64,000 bases of DNA from contig NZ_BAAAYO010000002.1 of the NCBI RefSeq assembly GCF_039536325.1, positions 620,001 through 684,000 on the forward strand, in the 5' to 3' direction. The translations under genes and the position numbers were made by a program. Shown here in pieces: positions 37,938-47,720 of the stretch (positions are counted from its first letter, which is position 1; every line of letters starts with the position of its first letter). This DNA is from Paenibacillus_AB hodogayensis (lineage in GTDB: Bacteria > Bacillota > Bacilli > Paenibacillales > NBRC-103111). Below the pieces are notes generated by a model. That model saw only the letters and a program-made list of their open reading frames with translations, searched no databases and was not told where the DNA came from.

Positions 37938-39590
37938 ATGAGAGAGCCAGTCCCTCAAGAGATAAAGAGTAAGGAAAGGAGTGGGAGACGCTTGTCGAAA
38001 CATAGGTTGGTGAAAAAAACATCCGGATTTGTTATCGCTTTATTGCTCTTGTCTATGCTTGTTCCTGTATTGGCCTCTGCGGCCATGTATTTCAACGGTA
38101 CCTTTACTTCCGGCGGTACCGTATCCGGACAGGTTTATTTTGACGGTGAAGTGGGGGATGCCGTTTATGCCAAGAATGGCGACGATGTCACCTTATCCGT
38201 ATACGGCAAAAACGGAGAATTTATCAGTGTTGTAACCGTCACTTACGCGTCTTACAGCGATGGTAAATCCTACTATACAGTTCCTGGCACCGTGATTAAC
38301 TCCGTTTATGATGCCGTCTATTTCGGGTATGACGATGGCGCGGTTTCGAGCGTAACTTCCAATGTGTATCGTCAATCGGCACCTCCTACCGGCTGCACCT
38401 ATTGCGGTGGCGGCGGTGGTGGTGGTGGCGGGTCGAGCAGCGGCAGCACGATCACTGCTTTCAACGGATCGGTTAGCGAAAGCGAATTGAAAAACGCTCT
38501 TGCTTCCTATACCGAAGTAACGATCAAAGTATCCGGCGATACCTTATCGATTCCGGTAGCCGGTCTGCTGAACGCCAAGGAAGGCGCGATCCTGAACATC
38601 GTGACGGATCATGGTGCTTACATTTTACCGCTAGCCGCATTCGACTTTAAGGCTTTGGCCACCTCGGTTGAATCCGATGTGGAGGATCTTAAGCTGAATA
38701 TCGGCATTCACAAGCTTACAGGAGCAGATGCGGATGCAGTGGCTGCTGCCGTTACGGCCGCAGGCGCGAAGTCTCTCGCCGATGCTGTAGACTTCACCAT
38801 TGGCGTAGAGGGCAAGGACGGCAAAAAAGCCGATATCTCGAACTTCGACCGCTATGTGAAGCGCAAGCTGCCTTTGACCGAAGAAGCCAAGAAAACGGCG
38901 ACTGTCGCTCTGTACAATGCCGATACGAAAACGCTCAGCTTCGTCCCGAGCCTTGTCTCTTCGACCGAAGCCGAGTTTTGGCGGAATGGCAACAGCATCT
39001 ACACGGTGATCGAGTTGAACAAATCGTTCAACGACATCCAGTCCCATTGGGGTCAAGCTGATATCGAGCTGTTGGCAAGCAAGTTGATCGTTGATGGCGT
39101 AACGGACACGACATTCGAGCCGAACCGCAACATCACCCGCGCCGAGTTTGCCGCTCTCGTCGTCCGTTCGCTCGGTCTGAACCTCGTCAATGGTACATCT
39201 ACGTTCAGCGACGTAGGTTCGGATAGCTGGTACACCGGCGTCGTTAACGCCGCTGCCAAAGCCGGCTTGATCGAAGGCTATGAAGACGGAACGTTCCGTC
39301 CGAACGCTGCGATTAGCCGCGAAGAGCTGGCTGCAATGATCGTCAGATCCTTTGAGTATGCAGGTGGTGAATCGAGCGTTACGGCTTCCACGCAGAACGA
39401 CATTTTATCCAAATGGGCCGATGCCAACAAGATCGTCTGGGGACAACTTGAAGTCGCCAAGGCTATCCAAGCCGGACTGATGGACGGCATGACGGACAGC
39501 ACGCTGGAAACGTACGGACAAGCAACAAGAGCGCAAACAGCTGCCATGCTGAAGCGTTTCCTGGTAAAAGTAAACTTCACGAACCCGTAA
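37938..39590 (+). CDS. SLH-domain surface protein
   Basis: 550 residues from ATG 37938 (AAAGGAGGTGG upstream); a second start, TTG 37992, follows AAGGAG and would give 532 residues. The signal peptide ends LASA-AM. A 100-residue N-terminal domain (TFTSGGTVSGQVYFDG) is shared with both neighbours, then comes a CTYC plus glycine-run linker, a middle domain (EVTIKVSGDTLSIPVAGLL) and three C-terminal SLH repeats with TRAE, SREE and TRAQ. The two cysteines in CTYC are unusual for a secreted Firmicute protein. The role in the envelope is not known. Confidence 0.92.
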   Translation: MREPVPQEIKSKERSGRRLSKHRLVKKTSGFVIALLLLSMLVPVLASAAMYFNGTFTSGGTVSGQVYFDGEVGDAVYAKNGDDVTLSVYGKNGEFISVVTVTYASYSDGKSYYTVPGTVINSVYDAVYFGYDDGAVSSVTSNVYRQSAPPTGCTYCGGGGGGGGGSSSGSTITAFNGSVSESELKNALASYTEVTIKVSGDTLSIPVAGLLNAKEGAILNIVTDHGAYILPLAAFDFKALATSVESDVEDLKLNIGIHKLTGADADAVAAAVTAAGAKSLADAVDFTIGVEGKDGKKADISNFDRYVKRKLPLTEEAKKTATVALYNADTKTLSFVPSLVSSTEAEFWRNGNSIYTVIELNKSFNDIQSHWGQADIELLASKLIVDGVTDTTFEPNRNITRAEFAALVVRSLGLNLVNGTSTFSDVGSDSWYTGVVNAAAKAGLIEGYEDGTFRPNAAISREELAAMIVRSFEYAGGESSVTASTQNDILSKWADANKIVWGQLEVAKAIQAGLMDGMTDSTLETYGQATRAQTAAMLKRFLVKVNFTNP

Positions 39591-39601
39591 ATTCGAACCG
39601 G

Positions 39602-39647
39602 ATGAAAACCTTGTCTTCCTGTTGGAAGCAAGGTTTTCATTTTTTTC
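39602..39647 (+). terminator. Terminator after the second SLH gene
   Basis: ATGAAAACCTTG...TTCC pairs with GGAA...AAGGTTTTCAT, followed by a run of seven T. Confidence 0.9.
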
Positions 39648-39668
39648 TGCCTATAAGCGTGATCCCCT

Positions 39669-39695
39669 GTTTCGAACAATTTAACGCTGGTTAAT
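39669..39695 (+). promoter_or_regulatory. Shared upstream element of SLH gene 3
   Basis: GTTTCGAAC (39669-39677), 14 bases, then TAAT (39692-39695), matching the element before SLH gene 2 in sequence, spacing and distance to the start codon. Confidence 0.55.
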
Positions 39696-39734
39696 GGGTA
39701 GAGGATGAACGTTGAGGGGAGGTGAGCAAGCGAG

Positions 39735-41447
39735 ATGAAAAATGAGTGCAAAAGGAGCGAGGATGCATTGTCCACAAACAAGTTCATGAAGAAAACTTCT
39801 GTATTTTTACTTATCGCTATACTCTTATCCATGCTCGTTCCCGTATTGGCTTCAGCCGCACTCGTATTCAGCGGTACATACGCCAGTAACGGCAGCATCA
39901 CAGGCCAACTCCGTTTCGATGGAACGGTCGGCCAAGAGGTATACGGTCAGCAAAATGTGACGCTGGGGGTATACAACGCTAACGGACAGCACCTGCAGGA
40001 TGTAACCGTGACCTTTGCTTCTTACGCGGACGGTGCATCGAACTACTCGTTGCCGGACGACACGGTGCTTCATTCCGTTTACGACGCCGTATATTTCAAA
40101 TATGGCGCTACCGATGTAACCGGTCTGATTTACCGCCAATCCGACGATTCCAACACCGATCCTGAGGAAGGCAACGGTGGAAATTCTGGGGGCGGCGGCA
40201 GTGGAAGCCCGGGCTCCAGTGACGGCAGCACGAATGGTGGCGGATCGAGCGGCGGCGGTTCCGGCGGCAGCGGTTCCGGCCAAACCGGCGATGTCACCGA
40301 TACGCTGAATGCGGTTAACGGTACGGTAGATGCCGAACAGTTGAAGGCAGCTTTAGACAAGTATACCGAAGTTACCATCAAGGTGGATGGCGATTCGGTT
40401 GCGATTCCAGCCGCCGGTATCTCCTACGCCAAACCGAATTCTATCTTGAACATTGTAACCCGTAACGGCTCTTACATACTGCCGTTATCCGCCTTCTCTC
40501 TATCGGATCTGGCAAGTCAGGTTGAAACCGATGTAAACGCAATGAAGATTCATGTCGGTATCCAGGAGCTGTCCGGAGATGCGGCTTCCGCAGTCAAGGT
40601 AGCTATCCAACAACTGGACGGCAAACCGCTTTCCGCCGCATATGAGATGACTTTTGCGATCGAAGGAACGGGCGGTGCCAAGAAAAACATTGCCAACTTC
40701 GATCAATATGTCAAACGAATCATCCCATTGACGGAGACACCGACGCAATCTGCTACAATCGCTTTGTACAATCCGGATACCAAACGGCTGAGCTTCGTGC
40801 CAGGCTCCATTTCTGCGAGCGATAGTAAAGCAACGTTCTGGCGCACCGGCAACAGCATCTACACAGTCTTGGAACTGAATAACTCTTACAACGATATTTC
40901 CGGACATTGGGCTAAAAACGATATCGAGCTGCTCACCAATAAGCTTATCGTCGAAGGCATGACAGACACGACCTTCCAACCCGACCGTCCGCTCACTCGG
41001 GCTGAATTTGTAGCTTTGGCTACACGTTCGTTTGGACTGGTGGACGTGACGGATGGCACCTACTTCAGCGATGTGGGACTGAGCAGCTGGTATTCCGGCA
41101 TGGTTGGGGCTGCAGCGAAAGCCGGCCTTATAGACGGATACGAAGACGATACGTTCCGTCCGAACGCGCCGATTACTCGCGAAGAGCTGGCCGCTATTAT
41201 CGTCAGAGCCTACAATTATGCAGGCGGACGCGTAACGGTCGACGCTTCCGAGCAAGCGAAGCTGCTCTCTGACTACTACGATGCGAATGAGATCGTATGG
41301 GGCCACACTGAAGTCGCCAAGGCGATATCTGCCGGCTTTATGGAAGGAATGAGCACCCATACGCTGGAGACCGATTCGACGGCCACACGCGCCCAGACGG
41401 TTGCCATGCTGAAACGGGTTCTGACTTCGGTACGCTTTATTGATTAA
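39735..41447 (+). CDS. SLH-domain surface protein
   Basis: 570 residues from ATG 39735 (GGGGAGGTG upstream); a second in-frame start, TTG 39768, follows AAGGAG. The signal peptide ends LASA-AL. The order is as in the second protein: shared N-terminal domain (TYASNGSITGQLRFDG), a longer Gly/Ser/Asn linker (about 140-195), the middle domain (EVTIKVDGDSVAIPAAGI) and three SLH repeats with TRAE, TREE and TRAQ. The three genes clearly arose by duplication and have diverged most in linker and inserted domains. Confidence 0.92.
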   Translation: MKNECKRSEDALSTNKFMKKTSVFLLIAILLSMLVPVLASAALVFSGTYASNGSITGQLRFDGTVGQEVYGQQNVTLGVYNANGQHLQDVTVTFASYADGASNYSLPDDTVLHSVYDAVYFKYGATDVTGLIYRQSDDSNTDPEEGNGGNSGGGGSGSPGSSDGSTNGGGSSGGGSGGSGSGQTGDVTDTLNAVNGTVDAEQLKAALDKYTEVTIKVDGDSVAIPAAGISYAKPNSILNIVTRNGSYILPLSAFSLSDLASQVETDVNAMKIHVGIQELSGDAASAVKVAIQQLDGKPLSAAYEMTFAIEGTGGAKKNIANFDQYVKRIIPLTETPTQSATIALYNPDTKRLSFVPGSISASDSKATFWRTGNSIYTVLELNNSYNDISGHWAKNDIELLTNKLIVEGMTDTTFQPDRPLTRAEFVALATRSFGLVDVTDGTYFSDVGLSSWYSGMVGAAAKAGLIDGYEDDTFRPNAPITREELAAIIVRAYNYAGGRVTVDASEQAKLLSDYYDANEIVWGHTEVAKAISAGFMEGMSTHTLETDSTATRAQTVAMLKRVLTSVRFID

Positions 41448-41453
41448 TAATCG

Positions 41454-41488
41454 AGCAGGCCTATGCGTATCATGCGCATAGGCCTGCT
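41454..41488 (+). terminator. Hairpin after the third SLH gene
   Basis: A perfect 14-15 base-pair stem (AGCAGGCCTATGCG against CGCATAGGCCTGCT) with a small loop. No T-run follows, so termination may be partial. Confidence 0.65.
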
Positions 41489-41717
41489 ATTCGTTAACAC
41501 GTTGTAATGAGCTCAGTTGTCGGACACTCTTTTCAAAAAATAAGCTCAGTTCTTCCCACGGTTTAGTATTTTGGCAGATTGAATTAATGGCTGTGTTGAC
41601 GATGTTCAATTGGTCTTGCGTACAAGCTATCAACTGTTGAGGCTGCATTGGTTGTACTTGTCGATGTAGGCTCTTACAACCCGTTACACTGCATAGGCGT
41701 TGAGCGATGAGATAGTA

Positions 41718-41937
41718 TCACATCACAAAGTAATCAGCATTTTTAAATTTCGCTTCCATCCATTGATCCAATTTGTACAACATGCCCTTGCCCGACTCCG
41801 TCTGGAAATCTTCCAGTGTGCTGCGAATCTCATTCAGCATGACTGATCTGTAGTGCTTAAACTGATGATGGACTTCGCTGGACGCTACTCCTGGAAACGA
41901 ATCAAATATCTTGATCTTATGGGCTGTCTTTCGAAAT
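41718..41937 (-). pseudogene. Orphan C-terminal gene fragment of unknown family
   Basis: On the minus strand an open frame of about 73 residues ends at TGA 41718-41720 and includes FDSFPGVASSEVHHQFKHYR and LEDFQTESGKGMLYKLDQW. It has no start and simply runs out at the acyltransferase 3' end, so the 5' part has been lost or replaced. I do not recognise the family. 41489-41717 holds no gene. Confidence 0.4.
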
Positions 41938-43020
41938 TCAAGTTTTTTTAGTTTTTCTAAGAAATTTCAACACAGGCTTTTCAAAAAACTCATGCGATAA
42001 AGAAGAAACAACTAATGTAATAATTACAATGCTCAAGTATACAACTCGAGAAGAATAATCAAGACTTAATTTTAAGATATCATCTGTCGTTTTGATCAAG
42101 AGTTGAACTGGAAAATGCCATAAATATATCGAATAAGAAATATCGCCTAAATATGTTATTGGCTTTAAAGATAGAATCCGTGTCAAAAACTTTAGATTCA
42201 ATACCATAATTACAATTAATGGAAATACTACAACAGTATAAACTATAGGCCAGTTACCCAAAGCGTAATGACCAATAAAAAAACCAATTATGAAAAGTAC
42301 AACTAGCAAAAATAAGCTTATACATGCCGCTAGTTTCTTTAATCTTTGAGAGTTCAATAATTTGTTTACTTCAAACGTACAGCACCCAACAAAAAAACCA
42401 ATAAACACCCTTCCCATCCCATCGTTCAGTAGAGGCAAACTCAGCTTCATTTTTGTAATAGATAAACCTATTAATATTATTGTTACGAGTAAATAATTAT
42501 AACTTGTTGGGAATTTAAACAAAACAATAAATAATAAAATATATGCGACAATTTCAACTGAAATTGACCATGTTGGTGCATTAAATGAAAAACCATAATC
42601 AAACCATCCGTGCTGCAAAAAGAAAATATTTAATACAAAATGATATACATCATTATACTGATAAATAAAAAAGTTATTTAACTCAAGACTTCTGATGAAT
42701 TGTATTATTGATACTATAACTAAAGTAACAATATGTAGAGGATATAGTCTACTTAAACGTAGGATTCCGTACTCCTTAAAAGAGATTCTTTTTTCCTTAA
42801 TTCTTTGTGAATAGACATGCATGAAGATAAAACCGGATAGTACAAAAAATAGATCCACCAAATTCCATCCGAAGTGATAAAACCAGTAACCAACTTTTCT
42901 GAAAGGTGCTGATTCTATAGAAATGAAATGTTGATAGTGCCAGAAAAAAGCAACACCTAGAGCTGCTAATCCTCTTAACGAGTCCAGAGGCAATAATCTA
43001 TTAATATGTTTCACACTCAA
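41938..43020 (-). CDS. Acyltransferase 3 family membrane protein
   Basis: 360 residues with about ten hydrophobic segments. The N-terminus, RLLPLDSLRGLAALGVAFFW, has the family Arg, and ISYSIYLWHFPVQLLIK lies near the C-terminus. It is the second such protein in the window and probably O-acylates a surface glycan. It is AT-rich like the glycan operons and convergent with the SLH genes, which suggests that the glycan locus extends to here. Confidence 0.85.
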   Translation of the reverse strand: MSVKHINRLLPLDSLRGLAALGVAFFWHYQHFISIESAPFRKVGYWFYHFGWNLVDLFFVLSGFIFMHVYSQRIKEKRISFKEYGILRLSRLYPLHIVTLVIVSIIQFIRSLELNNFFIYQYNDVYHFVLNIFFLQHGWFDYGFSFNAPTWSISVEIVAYILLFIVLFKFPTSYNYLLVTIILIGLSITKMKLSLPLLNDGMGRVFIGFFVGCCTFEVNKLLNSQRLKKLAACISLFLLVVLFIIGFFIGHYALGNWPIVYTVVVFPLIVIMVLNLKFLTRILSLKPITYLGDISYSIYLWHFPVQLLIKTTDDILKLSLDYSSRVVYLSIVIITLVVSSLSHEFFEKPVLKFLRKTKKT

Positions 43021-43450
43021 TGGTTACCCTCAGCTTTCGTGTAATTTGAACTCATTTTACATATTAACACTATGTTTTATACGCATTTCGTTAAATGTCC
43101 TTGCAATTTGAATATATATTAACTGGTGCAATTTACATGTGGACCTGAAGGTTTTCTCCTTCCCTAATCAAACACGTTGCTAAGGCTAAGGAATCAGGGT
43201 GCTTGTCATTTTCTCTCGGAGTGCCTCGGACGGTAGAGTTCATCCGAACCCTTTTATTCTCCAACGTTCAAACCCCTGCCTTCAACGAGAGCACCGACAC
43301 AGTTCGTCAACATCTTAACAGCTTGGCTGCCTCCACCTGCAGTCCAAGTTGAATCATGCAATAGAGCAAAACCAGGTCGAATACGCATGTAGACAGGCAT
43401 GTCATTTGTATTACGCGCTTGCCAAATGCGCTAAAGCCGAGTGAGCCGCT
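43021..43450. other. Intergenic region, part of a decayed block
   Basis: No intact gene. The minus strand between about 43200 and 43430 gives short readable pieces such as MPVYMRIRPGFALLHDST, but with stops and no family match. I consider it degenerate sequence. Confidence 0.35.
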
Positions 43451-43547
43451 GACTACTGCTGCCTCTACAGTACGACGGACGGGTCGGTTCGTGCGGCATT
43501 ACTCGATCCCCGGGCATTCCCGTGCCGCACTGGATAGGCAGCAGTCG
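43451..43547 (-). ncRNA. Possible structured RNA element (unassigned)
   Basis: Two nested pairings are visible: AGGCAGCAGTC (43537-43547) with GACTACTGCTGCCT (43451-43464), and TGCCGCAC (43523-43530) with GTGCGGCA (43491-43498), with a GGGCATTCCCG mini-hairpin inside. A TATAAT-like box lies just upstream on the minus strand (about 43629-43634). It does not match a riboswitch class I can name. Confidence 0.35.
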
Positions 43548-43873
43548 CCGGTCTGTCTGTTACAGGTAGTCGTTGCACCCATGAATTCAAACTTAATTAA
43601 CCCATCACACGCGTCGTTTGCGGTAAAATTATACCATACTAATTCACTACTGTGACAATACCATTTGAAACAATTACATTTTGTAAACCAACAACAAACG
43701 AATCACTAAATCCGCTAAAAACATTCCCTTCAAGCGGTCCGATTCGATTTTCTGGCGCAATGATCGTTTCGTTACTTTATGAGGCCCGAGCCGAACTGCA
43801 CGAAAATAATGAATCGATTATGTCACATAAATGACGACACGTCTATTTCTTAATAACGAAACACAAAAAGAAA

Positions 43874-43912
43874 TAAGCCTCCCAAAAGTTCAGTGAACTT
43901 ATGAGAGGCTTA
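43874..43912 (-). terminator. Terminator of the groESL operon
   Basis: Read on the minus strand, AAGCCTCTCATAAGTTCA pairs with TGAACTTTTGGGAGGCTT, then TATTTCTTTTTG follows. It lies 75 bases after the groEL stop. Confidence 0.85.
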
Positions 43913-43986
43913 TAAAATCAATCAATGTGCTCTTTGCTGAAGCGTTGGGGGTAAATACCTTGATGCTACAGGCTTTTCAGCCTATA

Positions 43987-45618
<1,632 letters not shown>

Positions 45619-45732
45619 GTATCGGATACCTCCCGAATTTTTGGATTGGGTACAGCTTGCGAAGTGTTGCCAGGAATTGCTTAAGTATAGTTTACCGGTT
45701 GTACGGCAACGTTAAGAAAACGAAACGTTTCC

Positions 45733-46014
45733 TTACGCCAATACAGCCAGGATGTCGCTTTCGCGCAAGATGAGCAGTTCTTTGCCCTCGAATTTCACTT
45801 CGGTGCCGGCATATTTGGAGAACAGGACGCGGTCGCCTTCTTTGACTTCAAGCGCAATGCGTTGTCCGTCTTTCACGTGGCCGCTGCCAACAGCAACGAT
45901 TTTGCCTTCTTGCGGCTTTTCTTTTGCCGTATCCGGCAATACGATACCACTAGCCGTAGTCTCCTCCTTGGCAATAGGTTCAAGAACTACGCGATCACCC
46001 AACGGTTTGATCAT
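45733..46014 (-). CDS. groES: Co-chaperonin GroES
   Basis: 93 residues, beginning MIKPLGDRVVLEPIAKEETT, with a mobile loop (about residues 17-32, SGIVLPDTAKEKPQEG) and the lid region GDRVLFSKYAGTEV. It is the first gene of the operon, with AGGAGGCAG upstream of the ATG. Confidence 0.99.
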   Translation of the reverse strand: MIKPLGDRVVLEPIAKEETTASGIVLPDTAKEKPQEGKIVAVGSGHVKDGQRIALEVKEGDRVLFSKYAGTEVKFEGKELLILRESDILAVLA

Positions 46015-46063
46015 GAGAAAACTGCCTCCTTTGAATAAAGTGGTTTGGTTTTTAGAGGGTCTG

Positions 46064-46090
46064 TTAGCACTCGTATGTGGTTAGTGCTAA
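46064..46090 (-). promoter_or_regulatory. CIRCE operator for HrcA
   Basis: TTAGCACTC, nine bases, TAGTGCTAA. The consensus is TTAGCACTC-N9-GAGTGCTAA, so one arm has one mismatch. It lies between promoter and groES, where HrcA binding represses the operon until heat stress. Confidence 0.93.
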
Positions 46091-46101
46091 TAACAATACT
46101 T

Positions 46102-46130
46102 ATCATAAACATTTCGATGCGTCATTGCAA
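46102..46130 (-). promoter_or_regulatory. Sigma-A promoter of groESL
   Basis: TTGCAA (46125-46130) and TATGAT (46102-46107) on the minus strand with 17 bases between; transcription would start just before or inside CIRCE. Confidence 0.75.
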
Positions 46131-46300
46131 GTAGTTTTGCCGGATTTCATAAAATTTTAATCGCTGCCCTTTTTTCACACGAAAGCTAGCTTCTCCCGTT
46201 CCGCTGCGTTCTATACGATGAAAGATCGGTTAAACGGTTTCCCGCTTTCAGGCCTTATCGGCTGTCGCTATCTCGTGTCGAAATATGCATGCTTTCGACA

Positions 46301-46334
46301 AAAAAGGTCTGCGCTCAAACCGGCGCAGACCTTG
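46301..46334 (-). terminator. Terminator after tatC
   Basis: AAGGTCTGCGC and its inverted copy GCGCAGACCTT frame an eight-base loop; on the minus strand TTTTTTGTCG follows. Confidence 0.9.
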
Positions 46335-46336
46335 CA

Positions 46337-47131
46337 TTATTTGGCGCCGGTCAGTCCGCCGTCGTCCGCCTCGCCCAGCCATTGCTTGTCCCGCTCCTGC
46401 TGAACCTTATAAATACGTGCGGACAGTACGATGCTGATCTCATACAACAGAATCATAGGAATCGCCACGAGAATATCCGAAATAAGATCCGGCGGAGTGA
46501 CGATCGTCGCGATCACGACTAGGATCAAATACGCATAGCGGCGCAGCTTCTTGAGCCGGATCGGGTTAAGAATTCTTAGCTTCGTCAGAAACATGACGAC
46601 AACCGGAAGCTCGAACAAAAGCGCCATCGGCAGCAAGATATTGAACATGAACGTAAAGTATTGCGCGGCCCCGTACGTTTCGGTCAAACTCAAGCTTTTG
46701 GTCACCGAGGAAGTGAAATAAAAGGCCATCGGGAAAATAATAAAATACGCGAACGATAGTCCAAGCAAAAACAGGAACACGGCTCCGGGAATGTAGCGCA
46801 ACGTAGCTTTCTGTTCATGCGGCATCAAGCCCGGCTTCACGAACAGCCAAATTTGCGTCAGCGTGAACGGAAGCGTTACGACCAGACCGATAGCAAAAGA
46901 AAATTGCATATATAGCCGAATCGCGTCCCACGGAGAAAACGTATTCAATGAAATGATGCTCGAAGCCGGCTCCGCATGCATCAAGTAGAGGAGGATCGGT
47001 TTGGCTACGAAGAAGCCCCCGATCATTGCCACAACCAGCACGACGACGACCCAGATCAGTCTCTTGCGGAGCTCGGTCAGATGTTCAACCAAGGATGCCG
47101 TTTGTTCTTGCACCAACTTCACCAACCTCAT
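46337..47131 (-). CDS. tatC: Twin-arginine translocase subunit TatC
   Basis: 264 residues and six transmembrane segments. SLVEHLTELRKRLIWVVVVL at the N-terminus and FVKPGLMPHEQKATLRYIPG in the first cytoplasmic loop are the TatC signature, including the Glu that contacts the twin-Arg signal. The last 40 residues are polar and cytoplasmic. It sits 93 bases after tatA; the two form a minimal TatAC translocase of the Firmicute type. No TatA substrate is adjacent. Confidence 0.97.
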   Translation of the reverse strand: MRLVKLVQEQTASLVEHLTELRKRLIWVVVVLVVAMIGGFFVAKPILLYLMHAEPASSIISLNTFSPWDAIRLYMQFSFAIGLVVTLPFTLTQIWLFVKPGLMPHEQKATLRYIPGAVFLFLLGLSFAYFIIFPMAFYFTSSVTKSLSLTETYGAAQYFTFMFNILLPMALLFELPVVVMFLTKLRILNPIRLKKLRRYAYLILVVIATIVTPPDLISDILVAIPMILLYEISIVLSARIYKVQQERDKQWLGEADDGGLTGAK

Positions 47132-47224
47132 CGTTCATATAGCGGTACCAATAGGGGGCTGCGAACACGCACGGCTGCAGAGTACTCCACTGACCGCTCA
47201 GCAGCCCGAGCCGCGGAAACTTGC

Positions 47225-47491
47225 TTACTCCGGCAAACGCTTGTCGCTGCTTTGCGCGGTTTGTACGGAAGGTGCCGGTTCCGCTTTGGCGGTGTCCAGC
47301 TTAGCGGCTTCCGCGCGCTGCACTTCTTTGCGTTCGGAGTCGTCCTCCATAATTTCTTTGGCGCCGTTCTTGAACTCGCGGAGCGTACGGCCGAAAGCGC
47401 GGCCAAGCTCGGGAAGCTTGCTAGGTCCGAACAAAAGCAAAGCGACCAAAATAATTAAAATAAAACCTGTTGCGCCGATATTAGGCATCAT
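47225..47491 (-). CDS. tatA: Twin-arginine translocase subunit TatA
   Basis: 88 residues. A single N-terminal helix (GFILIILVALLLFG) is followed by PSKLPELGRAFGRTLREFK, the amphipathic helix of TatA, and a charged tail. AGGAGG precedes tandem ATGs at 47491 and 47488. It forms the pore with TatC. Confidence 0.95.
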   Translation of the reverse strand: MMPNIGATGFILIILVALLLFGPSKLPELGRAFGRTLREFKNGAKEIMEDDSERKEVQRAEAAKLDTAKAEPAPSVQTAQSSDKRLPE

Positions 47492-47507
47492 TCATTCCTC
47501 CTGATCA

Positions 47508-47720
47508 TTATATTGGCGGGCGCGGCTGCACCACAATACAGTCTCGCGGTCCTGCATTAAGCTCCGGGCAAGCCGGATAAACAGCATATCGCGCTAACGG
47601 GCCGGCGAGCAGCCGGACATTGTTCCGCGCCGGAGCCGGCAATCCGCATTCCCGTTTGTTGATGGCGCCCGGTGTCCGGTCGTCCGGATCGACGGACATC
47701 CCTCCCGTAACCAGAATCAA
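47508..47720 (-). pseudogene. Remnant of a molybdopterin-binding domain protein
   Basis: A 70-residue frame with a TTG start reads ILVTGGMSVDPDDRTPGAI, which closely resembles the TGGMSxDPDDxTPxAI block of MoeA-like or MogA-like molybdopterin-binding proteins, and then drifts into unrelated sequence. There is no preceding catalytic part. The moaB-type gene 400 bases upstream points to a once larger molybdopterin locus. The 400 bases between 47721 and 48121 contain no gene I can support. Confidence 0.5.

Noticed and set aside
43451..43547. Assignment of the structured element to the c-di-AMP or cobalamin riboswitch class
   Set aside because: Some G-rich and C-rich pieces looked similar, but the conserved core order could not be matched, so it is left unassigned.
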